Assembly (NCBI RefSeq): GCF_023634765.1
Contig: NZ_JAMLFX010000002.1
Span: 381,835 to 418,330 of the forward strand
From: Pseudomonas sp. AKS31
GTDB lineage: Bacteria; Pseudomonadota; Gammaproteobacteria; Pseudomonadales; Pseudomonadaceae
Direction of reading: 5' to 3'
DNA: 36,496 nt
Part shown: in pieces, positions 1 to 8,567 of the stretch
How positions within the stretch are numbered: position 1 is the first letter of the stretch
Layout of the letters: each line of letters opens with the position of its first letter
The notes under the pieces: model-generated
Told to the model about the DNA's origin: nothing
The model's input: the letters and a program-made list of their open reading frames with translations, nothing else
Database searches by the model: none
Position numbers and translations under genes: made by a program

Positions 1-165
1 GACCGCGAGGTCTTGTGCTGTCCTGACAGTCTGGTTCGCAAACAAGAACCGGCTCAGGGAAATCCATCGAAACTTCGCCAACGTACCCAGTGTCCAGACC
101 CTAACAGTGCCCGACGGATGTTCTGCCGGGGCAGCTCCATACAGCGGAGAAAGACGAGGATCGAG

Positions 166-1953
166 ATGACGATGACAGTGGGAGATTTTCTGGTTGAGCG
201 GCTCAGCCAATGGGGCGTCACGCGGATTTTTGGTTATCCGGGCGACGGTATCAACGGCGTGTTCGGCGCGCTCAGTCGGGCCAACGGAAAGATCGAGTTC
301 GTCCAGGCCCGGCATGAAGAAATGGCCGCGTTCATGGCCTCGGCACATGCCAAGTTCACCGGCGAGTTAGGTGTGTGCATCGCCACCTCCGGCCCGGGCG
401 CCTCGCACCTGATTACCGGCCTCTATGACGCGCGCATGGACCACATGCCGGTGTTGGCCATCGTCGGTCAGCAGGCACGCACGGCGCTGGGCAGTCACTA
501 TCAGCAAGAGCTGGATCTGGTGTCGATGTTCAAGGATGTCGCCGGGGCATTTGTGCAGCAGGCGTCGGCGCCTTCGCAGGTACGGCATTTGCTCGATCGT
601 GCGGTGCGCACGGCGGTGGGTGAGCGCCGGGTCACCGCGCTGATTCTGCCCAACGATTTGCAGGAGCTGAAATACGAAGCTCCGGCGCGCGCCCATGGCA
701 CCGCGCATTCCGGGGTGGGTTACACCAAACCCAAAGTGCTGCCTTATGACGAGGATCTGCAGCGCGCCGCCGAGGTTTTGAACGCCGGAGAGAAGGTCGC
801 GATTCTGGTTGGTGCGGGGGCTTTGCAGGCGACCGATCAAGTCATCGCGGTGGCGGAAAAACTCGGCGCCGGGGTCGCCAAGGCGCTCCTGGGCAAAGCC
901 GTGTTGCCGGACGATCTGCCTTGGGTCACCGGCAGCATCGGCCTGCTCGGCACCGAGCCGAGCTATAAACTGATGAGCGAATGCGACACCTTGCTGATGA
1001 TCGGCTCGGGGTTTCCGTATTCGGAGTTTCTGCCCAAGGAAGGCCAGGCGCGTGGCGTGCAGATCGATTTGCAGCCCGACATGCTCAGCCTGCGTTACCC
1101 GATGGAGGTCAATCTGGTCGGCGACTCGGCAGAAACCCTCGCCGCGTTATTGCCGCTGCTCGAACAGAAAACCTCCAACAAGTGGCGCAAGAAAGTCGAA
1201 GGCTGGCGCGGTAGCTGGGAGAAAACCCTGGAAAGACGCGCCATGGCCAAGGCTGATCCGGTGAACCCGCAACGGGTGGTGTACGAGTTGTCGCCGCGCT
1301 TGCCCGATGAGGCCATCATCACCAGCGACTCCGGCTCCTGCGCCAACTGGTTTGCCCGTGACCTGAAAATCCGCCGTGGCATGCAGTGCTCGCTGTCCGG
1401 TGGTCTGGCGTCCATGGGCGCCGCTGTGCCTTACGCGATTGCCGCCAAGTTTGCTTATCCCGAGCGTTCGGTGATTGCGCTGGTGGGTGATGGCGCGATG
1501 CAGATGAACAACATGGCCGAACTGATCACCGTCGCCAAATACTGGCGGCAATGGGCGAGTCCGAAATGGATCTGCGCGGTGTTCAACAACGAGGATCTTA
1601 ATCAGGTCACGTGGGAGCAGCGGGTGATGGAGGGCGATCCGAAGTTCGAAGCCTCGCAAAGTATCCCGGACGTGCCTTATCACTTGTTCGCCATTTCCAT
1701 TGGCCTGAAAGGCATTTTTGTCGATCGCGAAGAAGACGTTGCCGCAGCCTGGGAAAAGGCATTGGCCTCGGAAGTGCCGGTGGTGATCGAGTTCAAGACC
1801 GACCCGAACGTGCCACCCTTGCCGCCGCACATCAAGCTTGAGCAGGCGAAGAAATTCGCCACGACGCTGCTCAAGGGCGATCCGGATGAGGCCGGGGTAA
1901 TCGTGCAAACCGCCAAGCAGGTGCTCGGCGCGGTGTTGCCCGGAAAAAAATAA
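166..1953 (+). CDS. Thiamine diphosphate-requiring enzyme, pyruvate oxidase/acetolactate synthase class
   Basis: A 595-residue ThDP enzyme with the usual three domains: N-terminal pyrimidine-binding (about 1-170), central (about 190-320) and C-terminal diphosphate-binding (about 370-540). The glutamate that activates the cofactor is in RHEEMAAF (E51). The GDG...NN diphosphate/Mg site begins at residue 441 (GDGAMQMNN), with VFNNEDLNQ about 30 residues later. The ATG at 166 is chosen because AGGA lies five bases upstream and residue 5 onward (VGDFLVERLSQWGV) is the family start; the open frame back to position 13 looks non-coding. Length and motifs fit the PoxB/YdaP-like oxidases, which oxidatively decarboxylate pyruvate at the membrane, but the substrate cannot be read from sequence and other 2-oxo acids are possible. 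The gene appears to be a single transcription unit followed by an inverted repeat. Confidence 0.85.
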   Translation: MTMTVGDFLVERLSQWGVTRIFGYPGDGINGVFGALSRANGKIEFVQARHEEMAAFMASAHAKFTGELGVCIATSGPGASHLITGLYDARMDHMPVLAIVGQQARTALGSHYQQELDLVSMFKDVAGAFVQQASAPSQVRHLLDRAVRTAVGERRVTALILPNDLQELKYEAPARAHGTAHSGVGYTKPKVLPYDEDLQRAAEVLNAGEKVAILVGAGALQATDQVIAVAEKLGAGVAKALLGKAVLPDDLPWVTGSIGLLGTEPSYKLMSECDTLLMIGSGFPYSEFLPKEGQARGVQIDLQPDMLSLRYPMEVNLVGDSAETLAALLPLLEQKTSNKWRKKVEGWRGSWEKTLERRAMAKADPVNPQRVVYELSPRLPDEAIITSDSGSCANWFARDLKIRRGMQCSLSGGLASMGAAVPYAIAAKFAYPERSVIALVGDGAMQMNNMAELITVAKYWRQWASPKWICAVFNNEDLNQVTWEQRVMEGDPKFEASQSIPDVPYHLFAISIGLKGIFVDREEDVAAAWEKALASEVPVVIEFKTDPNVPPLPPHIKLEQAKKFATTLLKGDPDEAGVIVQTAKQVLGAVLPGKK

Positions 1954-1971
1954 CCGATTAGCACACAGGTT

Positions 1972-2004
1972 TGATCGTTCCCACGCGGAACGAGGGAACG
2001 ATCA
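1972..2004. terminator. 11-bp perfect inverted repeat after the ThDP enzyme gene
   Basis: TGATCGTTCCC (1972-1982) and GGGAACGATCA (1994-2004) are perfectly complementary around an 11-base loop. It lies 18 bases after the stop of the upstream gene and has no T-run, so it may be a repeat-type hairpin rather than a classical intrinsic terminator. Similar CGTTCCCACGC...GGGAACG hairpins are common between Pseudomonas genes. Confidence 0.5.
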
Positions 2005-2041
2005 CCGAACGATCTGCGCCTACAGGTGAGGAGGTGTGTTT

Positions 2042-2812
2042 TTGATTTTCATTGGCTGTGCAGGCTGGAGTCTGGGTCGCGAGCATTGGCCGGCATTTGC
2101 GGTGGAAGGCTCGCACTTGCAGCGCTATGCCGCGCGCCTCAACTGCGCGGAAATCAATAGCTCGTTCTACCGTCCCCATCGCCGGCAAACCTACGAACGT
2201 TGGGCCGACGGTGTACCGGAGACCTTTCGCTTTTCGGTGAAAATGCCCAAACACATCACCCATGAATTGCGCCTTGCGGGGTGCGAGTCAGCGCTGGACA
2301 AGTTTCTGACTGAATGCGGTGGTCTGGGCGAGCGCCTCGGCTGCTTGCTTGTGCAATTGCCGCCATCACTGGCGTACAACGAAGCCATCGCCGAAGCCTT
2401 CTTCGTGATATTGCGTCAGCGCTTCTCTGGCCCTGTGGTGCTTGAGCCACGGCATGAATCGTGGGTCAGCGCTGAGCCAATATTGAAGACTTGTCAGATC
2501 GCCCAAGCGGTCGTCGATCCCTCGCGCATCAGCAGTGATGCAGCGCCCAGTGGCTGGGCGGGAATCCGTTACTGGCGTCTGCACGGCGCACCGCGCATTT
2601 ACCACAGCGCCTACGATTCTCCTTACCTGCAAAGTCTCGTACAAGCCTTGCAATCAGTGGCTGCAGCAGGTGCGGCGACCTGGTGCATTTTCGACAACAC
2701 TGCCAGTGGCGCAGCACTGGGCAATGCCTTGGCGCTGGCCACACTGACGGCCGAATGGGAGCAGATATGTGCGGCCGTGAAACTCAATCTGGCGAAGAAG
2801 CCCTCACCCTAG
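2042..2812 (+). CDS. DUF72 family protein (YecE-like)
   Basis: A 256-residue protein opening with IFIGCAGWS, the hallmark start of the DUF72/YecE family, a TIM-barrel fold of unknown biochemical role. Further family segments are the FYRPHRRQTYERWA region near residue 45, FRFSVKMPKHITHE, and WRLHGAPRIYH in the C-terminal half. I choose TTG at 2042 because GAGGAGG (2028-2034) ends seven bases before it; a GTG at 2036 would be only one base from that site. The last codons and the TAG stop run into a CCCTCACCC-type repeat, so the C-terminal few residues may be repeat-derived. No functional partner is evident next door. Confidence 0.85.
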   Translation: MIFIGCAGWSLGREHWPAFAVEGSHLQRYAARLNCAEINSSFYRPHRRQTYERWADGVPETFRFSVKMPKHITHELRLAGCESALDKFLTECGGLGERLGCLLVQLPPSLAYNEAIAEAFFVILRQRFSGPVVLEPRHESWVSAEPILKTCQIAQAVVDPSRISSDAAPSGWAGIRYWRLHGAPRIYHSAYDSPYLQSLVQALQSVAAAGAATWCIFDNTASGAALGNALALATLTAEWEQICAAVKLNLAKKPSP

Positions 2813-2962
2813 CCCTCTCCCAGGGGGAGAGGGGACTGACCGAGGTGTTTGTGCAAGTAACGCCGACTTGAAATACCGAGTTGAACGCAAGATTTGAAAA
2901 GCACACAAATCGGCTCCCTTTCCCCCTCGCCCCCTTGGGGGAGAGGGCTGGGGTGAGGGGGT
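2801..2962. repeat. Inverted pair of CCCTCACCC...GGGAGAGGG repeats
   Basis: The first copy (2801-2834) reads CCCTCACCCTAGCCCTCTCC then CAGGGGGAGAGGGG. The second (2921-2962) is in the opposite orientation, ending GGGAGAGGGCTGGGGTGAGG. About 85 bases separate them. Each copy can fold on itself and the two can pair with each other, the arrangement of a REP doublet. Two further copies lie at 14643-14680 and 14760-14798. Confidence 0.8.
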
Positions 2963-2997
2963 AGATCCAGCAGGCTGTTGCGATCGCCTGCAAAACA

Positions 2998-3213
2998 CTA
3001 ATTACCATCGGCCACTTTGCGCTCTATCTCATCGATCTTGCGCTGTAGCGTCTCGGCGTCCTGTTCCTTCACGCGGGTGGATGAAGGCGTGATCACCTCG
3101 TCCACGGCTTCGGTGTCTTCGTCTCGGTCTTCAAGATCGCGCTCGACCACATTCACCGGTTCGCCGGACGTGTCGGTGGGTGGGGCGTTCGGGGTTTTAT
3201 CGTCGCTGTTCAT
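2998..3213 (-). CDS. Small acidic hypothetical protein (71 aa)
   Basis: The start at 3213 (MNSDDKTPN) has a strong GGAGGT seven bases upstream; an ATG 27 bases earlier in frame lacks this. The product is hydrophilic and rich in Asp, Glu and Thr, with a disordered N-terminal half and a C-terminal stretch (AETLQRKIDEIERKVADGN) that looks like a short amphipathic or coiled-coil helix. No signal peptide or membrane segment is seen and no known domain is recognised. It stands alone, with a repeat pair downstream and the MFS gene ending upstream on the same strand. The good ribosome-binding site and charge pattern support a real gene of unknown function. Confidence 0.65.
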   Translation of the reverse strand: MNSDDKTPNAPPTDTSGEPVNVVERDLEDRDEDTEAVDEVITPSSTRVKEQDAETLQRKIDEIERKVADGN

Positions 3214-3294
3214 GTTGGTGACCTCCAGTGGTGTAAACATTGGAGGCAGGCAGTGCGGCAGGCGTTCGATATTTTTGCCGGGTTGTGCCGAATG

Positions 3295-3320
3295 GCGCCC
3301 TCCCGCGGTGGAGAGGGCGC
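3295..3320 (-). terminator. GC-rich hairpin downstream of the MFS transporter
   Basis: GCGCCCTC (3295-3302) is complementary to GAGGGCGC (3313-3320), about 11 bases after the stop of the transporter gene on the minus strand. No T-run follows, so its role as a terminator is only suggested by position. Confidence 0.35.
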
Positions 3321-3331
3321 GCTGACGGTTT

Positions 3332-5011
3332 TCAATCCTTGAGAATGTCGCGATCCTTGGTTTCCGGCAGGAAGAACGTGCCGAGTACCGCTGTCATCAC
3401 CGCAATCACGATCGGGTACCACAAGCCGTAGTAGATATCCCCGGTCGCGGCGACCATGGCAAAAGCCACCGTCGGCAGGAAACCGCCGAACCAGCCGTTA
3501 CCGATGTGATACGGCAGCGACATCGAGGTGTAGCGGATGCGGGTCGGGAACAGCTCGACCAGCCACGCCGCGATCGGGCCGTAGACCATGGTCACGTAGA
3601 TCACCAGCACGGTCAGCAGGAGCAGCACCATCGGGTAATTGGTTTTCGCCGGGTCGGCTTTCTCCGGATAACCGGCCTCCTTGAGCGCGGTGCCGAGGGT
3701 TGCAGTAAACGCATCGTTACGGGTCTTGAAGTCGGCGGCTGGCAGGGCGCTGCCTTCGAAACTTTCGACCACTTTGTCGCCGATGCGCACTTGCGCGACG
3801 GTGCCCGGCTCTGCAATCACGTTTTCATACGGGATCGCCCGTTTTGCCAGCAGGGTCTTCGCCAGGTCGCAGGAGCTGGTGAATTTGGCCTTGCCCACCG
3901 GGTCGAACTGGAACGAGCACTGATCCGGGTTGGCGATCACTTTGACCGGGTTCTTCTCCTGGGCGACAAACACGTCAGGGTTACCGTACTGGGTCAGCGC
4001 GTGGAAGATCGGGAAGTAGGTCAACGCGGCCAGAATGCACCCGGCCATGATGATCGGCTTGCGCCCGATGCGGTCGGAGAGGCTGCCGAAGATCACGAAG
4101 AACGGCGTGCCGATCAACAGTGATCCGGCAATCAACAGATTGGCGGTCTGCGGGTCGATCTTCAATGTCTGCAGCAGGAAAAACAACGCATAGAACTGCC
4201 CGGTGTACCAGACCACCGCTTGCCCGGCCGTACCGCCGAGCAACGACATGATCACCACTTTGAGGTTGTCCCAGCGCGCGAAGGATTCGGTCAGCGGCGC
4301 TTTCGACGCTTTGCCTTCAGCCTTCATTTTCTGGAACACCGGCGACTCGCTCAATTGCAGGCGGATGTACACCGAGACGATCAGCAGCAGGATCGACAGC
4401 AGAAACGGAATCCGCCAGCCCCAGGCTTCGAAGGCTTCAGTGCCCAGCGCGGTGCGACAGGCGAGGATCACCAGCAGCGACATAAACAGGCCGAGGGTCG
4501 CGGTGGTTTGAATCCATGAAGTGAAGAAGCCGCGTTTGTTGCGCGGCGCGTGTTCGGCCACGTAGGTCGCGGCGCCGCCATACTCGCCACCCAGCGCCAA
4601 GCCTTGCAACAAGCGCAGGGTAATGAGAATGACCGGGGCAGCGACACCGATGGTCGCGTAACCGGGCAATATGCCGACAATCGCGGTGGAGACGCCCATG
4701 ATGACGATGGTGATGAGGAAGGTGTGTTTGCGCCCGATCATGTCGCCGAGCCGGCCGAACACAATCGCTCCGAACGGCCGCACCGCAAACCCGGCGGCGA
4801 AGGCGAGGAGGGCGAAGATAAACGCGGTGGTTTCGTTAACGCCAGCGAAGAAGTGCTTGGCGATGATCGCCGCCAGTGAGCCGTAGAGATAAAAATCGTA
4901 CCACTCGAAAACCGTGCCCAAGGATGAAGCGAAGATAACCTTGCGCTCCTCCTTGGTGATGCCGCCGCTGCGCGGTGGACTGCCGGTGGATGCTGTGTCG
5001 ATTGTGGCCAT
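3332..5011 (-). CDS. MFS transporter, metabolite:H+ symporter (MHS) type, with large periplasmic insertion
   Basis: A 559-residue inner-membrane permease. The N-terminal segment FEWYDFYLYGSLAAII and the loop motif GRLGDMIGRKHTF are typical of the MHS branch (ProP, ShiA, KgtP relatives) that takes up organic acids, osmolytes or aromatic acids with protons. A second DRIGRKP loop begins the C-terminal half. The family is usually about 430-450 residues; here roughly 110 extra hydrophilic residues (about 345-460, with two cysteines) sit between transmembrane helices in the second half, after LTQYGNPDVFV and before NYPMVLLLLTVLVIY. The start at 5011 has GGAG eight bases upstream. It is a single gene, so the substrate cannot be inferred from neighbours. 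Confidence 0.85.
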   Translation of the reverse strand: MATIDTASTGSPPRSGGITKEERKVIFASSLGTVFEWYDFYLYGSLAAIIAKHFFAGVNETTAFIFALLAFAAGFAVRPFGAIVFGRLGDMIGRKHTFLITIVIMGVSTAIVGILPGYATIGVAAPVILITLRLLQGLALGGEYGGAATYVAEHAPRNKRGFFTSWIQTTATLGLFMSLLVILACRTALGTEAFEAWGWRIPFLLSILLLIVSVYIRLQLSESPVFQKMKAEGKASKAPLTESFARWDNLKVVIMSLLGGTAGQAVVWYTGQFYALFFLLQTLKIDPQTANLLIAGSLLIGTPFFVIFGSLSDRIGRKPIIMAGCILAALTYFPIFHALTQYGNPDVFVAQEKNPVKVIANPDQCSFQFDPVGKAKFTSSCDLAKTLLAKRAIPYENVIAEPGTVAQVRIGDKVVESFEGSALPAADFKTRNDAFTATLGTALKEAGYPEKADPAKTNYPMVLLLLTVLVIYVTMVYGPIAAWLVELFPTRIRYTSMSLPYHIGNGWFGGFLPTVAFAMVAATGDIYYGLWYPIVIAVMTAVLGTFFLPETKDRDILKD

Positions 5012-5199
5012 GGGTGTTCTCCGTCGTGCTTATTGTTGTAGGCCGGAGTCCCCCGTTACTGCTTGTCGCACTCTGGCCTTGTGGCAAATGCTGCCATTGC
5101 TCCCGCGTGAAACCTGCACAGTCTGACCGCCTCGCATTGCTGCAAGTTTTCCTGAAGCATAATCAGCTTTTGTCAGATATCCACTCGCACGCCTGCGTA

Positions 5200-5967
5200 C
5201 TAGGCCTTCACCCAGCGCTGGCGGCTCCAGGCGCTCAACCAGTCGACCACAAACACCAGCACCAACATGGCCAGAATCACTGTGCTGGCCTGGGCTTCCT
5301 GAAACAGGCTCAGGCTCACATAAAGCATCTGCCCAAGCCCGCCGGCACCGACAAAACCGAGCACGCTGGCCATGCGGATGTTGTTTTCCCAGCGGTACAG
5401 AACGTAGGCGAGCAGTTGTGGCGCAAGGTTCGGAAGGGTGCCGTAGCAGAAGGCCAGAATCGGGTTGCCGCCCTGCAAGCGAATGGCTTCGGCCGGTTGT
5501 GGCGGGGTATTTTCCAGTGCTTCGGCGAACAATCGACCGAGCACGCCAGTGGTGTGCAGGGCGAGGGCGAGGGTGCCGGCGTTCGGGCCGAGGCCAGCGG
5601 CAAGTACCATCAGCGCGGCCCAGACCAGTTCCGGTATTGCCCGCAAGGCATTAAGCAGCAGGCGCGAAGCACTTTGCAGTGGCCAGCCGAAACGCCCGGC
5701 GGCAGGCAGGGCGAGCACAATGCCGAACACGGCGGCGAGCAGGGTGCCGAGCGCCGACATGGCCAGGGTTTCCATCGACCCGTGCAAGATTGCTTTAAGA
5801 TAATCCGCGCTCAGATCCGGGCTGAGAAAACGCTGCACATACGCGCCCATCTGCTTGAGGCTGGTGGCGCTGCCCAGTTCGCCGAGATCCAGTCCCAGAT
5901 AAGCGAAGGACGCGATGACCGCCAACGCGATACCAGCGATCAGCAACAGGTTGATCAGACGGTTCAT
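5200..5967 (-). CDS. phnE: ABC transporter permease, PhnE family (second permease)
   Basis: A 255-residue inner-membrane permease, last gene of the four-gene importer operon. It has about six hydrophobic segments and the BPD-type EAA loop near residues 165-190 (EAIRLQGGNPILAFCYGTLP), followed by the PhnE-like signature [12 protein letters not shown]. The ATG at 5967 overlaps the stop of the upstream permease in an ATGA arrangement and has GGAGG upstream, which fixes the start. With the first permease it probably forms a heterodimeric channel. PhnE is the family name; the transported compound may not be a phosphonate (see the binding protein). Confidence 0.85.
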   Translation of the reverse strand: MNRLINLLLIAGIALAVIASFAYLGLDLGELGSATSLKQMGAYVQRFLSPDLSADYLKAILHGSMETLAMSALGTLLAAVFGIVLALPAAGRFGWPLQSASRLLLNALRAIPELVWAALMVLAAGLGPNAGTLALALHTTGVLGRLFAEALENTPPQPAEAIRLQGGNPILAFCYGTLPNLAPQLLAYVLYRWENNIRMASVLGFVGAGGLGQMLYVSLSLFQEAQASTVILAMLVLVFVVDWLSAWSRQRWVKA

Positions 5968-6788
5968 GTCAGCCTCCAGCGCAGCACGCGGCTGAGTTGG
6001 TCGGCGGCCAGAACCAGCACCAGGAAGCACAGCAGAATACTGGCGACTTCACCGCCAGCGAACATGCGGATCGACAGGTCGATCTGCTGACCGAGACCGC
6101 CGGCGCCGACAAACCCCATCACCACCGAGGCGCGGATTGCGCATTCCCAGCGATAGACCGTGTACGAGAGCAGGTCTGACGCGACGTTGGGCAACGTGCC
6201 GTAAGCAAACGCTGCCAGCCTTCCACTGCCAGCCTGCAACAGCGCGTGCGCCGGACGCTGATCGGTCGATTCGAAAATCTCCGCGTAGACCTTGCCGAGC
6301 ATGCCGCTGTAAGTGATTGCGATCGCCAGCACACCGGCCGCCGGGCCCAATCCGACAGCGCGGACAAACAACAGCGCCCAGACGATTTCCGGCACGCTGC
6401 GCAAAAAAATCAGCAAGCCGCGCACCGGCCAGCGCAACAGACGGCCCAATCGACTGGGCACGCCACCGCGTGAAGCGGCGGACAGCGACAGCGAACGACT
6501 GGCAACCAGGCCCGCCGGTATCGCCAACACCAGCGCCAAAGCCATGCCGGCGGTGGCGATGGCCAGGGTTTGCAGGGTGGCTTTGAGCAATAGCTGCAGA
6601 AACGCTTCGTCGTGCGCAGGAGGCCAGAACTGCGCGACAAAACGGCCCATTTCATTCTGGCTGTCCGGGAGTAACACCCCCAGGTTCAACTCGCTGAGCT
6701 GAATGCCCGGCCACAGCAACGCAATCGCCAGCAACGTCAGCAGCAGCCGTGGCCATGCCGCGGGGTCTCGTGAATCCGCCTTCAGCAT
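5964..6788 (-). CDS. phnE: ABC transporter permease, PhnE family (first permease)
   Basis: A 274-residue membrane permease paralogous to the next gene in the operon. The shared elements are the [20 protein letters not shown] segment, the [21 protein letters not shown] loop that docks on the ATPase, and [15 protein letters not shown]. The N-terminus has one hydrophobic helix (about 13-30) followed by a hydrophilic stretch of about 40 residues. The start at 6788 lies seven bases inside the end of the ATPase gene, indicating translational coupling. Two adjacent permease genes are common for this importer class. Confidence 0.87.
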   Translation of the reverse strand: MLKADSRDPAAWPRLLLTLLAIALLWPGIQLSELNLGVLLPDSQNEMGRFVAQFWPPAHDEAFLQLLLKATLQTLAIATAGMALALVLAIPAGLVASRSLSLSAASRGGVPSRLGRLLRWPVRGLLIFLRSVPEIVWALLFVRAVGLGPAAGVLAIAITYSGMLGKVYAEIFESTDQRPAHALLQAGSGRLAAFAYGTLPNVASDLLSYTVYRWECAIRASVVMGFVGAGGLGQQIDLSIRMFAGGEVASILLCFLVLVLAADQLSRVLRWRLT

Positions 6789-7579
6789 CGTGGAATCTGC
6801 ACAGTCAAAGGCGCCACCGCAGCGGTCGGTGATTGCAGTTTTTCGTTGGCGTACAGCGCGTCGAGCATCGCGTGGCTGACTTGACCGGAAGGGCTGTCGA
6901 ACAGAATCTGCCCGTCGCGCAGACCGATGATCCGTGGGAAGTGCGAAAGCGCCAGATCCACCGCATGCAAGCTCGCCACCAGTGTGACGTTGTGCTCGCG
7001 GGCATGCCGCGAGAGGATCGACAGTGTGTGCCCGGCCATGACCGGATCCATTGCCGACACCGGTTCGTCAGCCAAGAGGATTTCCGGCGCCTGATACAAC
7101 ACACGGGCAATGCCGACGCGTTGCAACTGGCCGCCAGACAATTGCTGGCAATGCGCAAACAGCTTGTCGCCCAGATCCAGTCGCGCCAACGCCGCGCGGG
7201 CACCGGCCACATCCAGTGGGTGCAACAGGTTCAAGAGACTTTTACCCAAGCTCCACTGGCCGAGCTTGCCGGCCAATACCGCCGTCACCACACGCTGACG
7301 CGGCGGCAGCGGCGGCGCTTGATGCACCAGACCGATCCGCGCGCGCAGACGCTGGCGTTGGCGGGCCGACAAGTGCCAGGCACGTTCGCCCAGCACTTCA
7401 ATCTCTCCGCTGCTGGGCCGCAGGGCGGTGGCCAGCAGGTTGAGCAAACTCGACTTGCCGGCCCCGGACGGTCCAATGATCGCGACCTGTTCGCCGACGC
7501 CAATCTGCAAATCGACACCGCGCAGGGCGTCGACTCCATTGGCGTGGCGCAGGTTGCCCTGATTGAGGCGTAGGGTCAT
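6782..7579 (-). CDS. phnC: ABC transporter ATP-binding protein, PhnC family
   Basis: A 265-residue ATPase with every core motif: Walker [10 protein letters not shown] (36-44), signature LSGGQLQR (147-154), Walker B ILLADEP (167-173) and the switch histidine H205 in ASLHAVDLA. The PhnC family couples ATP hydrolysis to uptake of phosphonates, phosphite or related oxyanions through PhnE permeases. Its ATG overlaps the TGA of the binding-protein gene by four bases and its own end overlaps the first permease by seven, so all four genes are probably made from one message. The C-terminal tail after residue 245 is slightly longer than the ABC core needs. Confidence 0.88.
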   Translation of the reverse strand: MTLRLNQGNLRHANGVDALRGVDLQIGVGEQVAIIGPSGAGKSSLLNLLATALRPSSGEIEVLGERAWHLSARQRQRLRARIGLVHQAPPLPPRQRVVTAVLAGKLGQWSLGKSLLNLLHPLDVAGARAALARLDLGDKLFAHCQQLSGGQLQRVGIARVLYQAPEILLADEPVSAMDPVMAGHTLSILSRHAREHNVTLVASLHAVDLALSHFPRIIGLRDGQILFDSPSGQVSHAMLDALYANEKLQSPTAAVAPLTVQIPRC

Positions 7580-8439
7580 TTCAGCAGTTCGGCAGCGCGG
7601 GCGGCTTCCTCGATGCCCTTGTAGTTCTCGGGCTTGGTGTCGATGAAGCGGCTGGCCGCTTGCAGATCAAGAATCTTCTTCTGCTCAGGGTTGGCCGGGT
7701 CCAGATCAAGGAAGGCTTTCTTGATCTTCGCGGCCAGTGCCGGTTCGAGGGTGCCGCGCACGGTCCAGTTGTAATCGAAGTAGGTCGGGGTGGTGGCGAA
7801 GACTTTGACCTTGTTGGTGTCGACCTTGCCGGCATCGACCAGTTTCTGCCAGACACTGGCGTTCAGCACACCGGCATCGACCTTGCCGGCCTGCACCCAG
7901 GCCACAGTGGCATCGTGGGCGCCGGAGTAGGCGACACGGCTGAAATAACCTTCAGGCTTGATTCCGTCGTTTTTCAACATGAAGTATCGCGGCATCAGGC
8001 TGCCGGAAGTCGACGACACCGAACCGAAAGCGAAGGTCTTGCCCTTCAGGTCGGCGAGGCTATGCACATTCGGGTCGGCGGTGATGAATTTACTGGTGAA
8101 CTGCGCGTCCTGTTCCCGCTGCACCAACGGAATGACCGGCGTGGTCGCATCGGTCTTCAAGCGCGCCTGCACGAACGTGAAGCCGCCAAGCCAGGCCATA
8201 TCGAGGCGATCAGTCGCGAGAGCTTCAACCACCGCCGGATAGTCGGCCACCGGCACGAACTGCACCTTCATGCCCAATTGCTGTTCCAGATAAGCCCCCA
8301 GCGGTTCGAACTTGCGCAGCAGCTCGGTCGGGGCTTCATCGGGAATCGCGCTGACGCGCAAAACGTCGGCCGCCTGGGCCATGAATGCAGAAAAGGACAG
8401 GGCCAGGCCGGCGGTCAGTGCCAGTGTTCGTTTGAGCAT
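7576..8439 (-). CDS. Periplasmic substrate-binding protein of a PhnD-type ABC importer (putative selenate/phosphonate class)
   Basis: A 287-residue binding protein with a Sec signal peptide cleaved near AQA-ADVLRV (after about residue 23). The mature protein starts with [20 protein letters not shown], as in the PhnD/PtxB group, and has the anion-binding region [13 protein letters not shown] and the [14 protein letters not shown] segment. From memory this start resembles the Pseudomonas branch described as a putative selenate binding protein, which I cannot confirm here. It is first in the operon, with GGAG before the start at 8439. No C-P lyase, phosphite dehydrogenase or selenium gene is next to it, so the substrate is open. 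Confidence 0.83.
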   Translation of the reverse strand: MLKRTLALTAGLALSFSAFMAQAADVLRVSAIPDEAPTELLRKFEPLGAYLEQQLGMKVQFVPVADYPAVVEALATDRLDMAWLGGFTFVQARLKTDATTPVIPLVQREQDAQFTSKFITADPNVHSLADLKGKTFAFGSVSSTSGSLMPRYFMLKNDGIKPEGYFSRVAYSGAHDATVAWVQAGKVDAGVLNASVWQKLVDAGKVDTNKVKVFATTPTYFDYNWTVRGTLEPALAAKIKKAFLDLDPANPEQKKILDLQAASRFIDTKPENYKGIEEAARAAELLK

Positions 8440-8567
8440 GGAATTCTCCGTTTCGTGAGCGTCAAAAGTGTGAAGAGCTGAACCAGGGCGCTACGTGAGG
8501 GTAGACGAATCGGCGAGGTTATACGTATTCGCACGCGTAAAGGCCAGTGCCATCAGGGCAGGAACGG

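Noticed and set aside
4975..6090. A 371-codon open frame on the plus strand across the permease genes
   Set aside because: It is antisense to two PhnE permeases whose overlaps and motifs are strong; the translation is His/Gln-rich as expected of a shadow.
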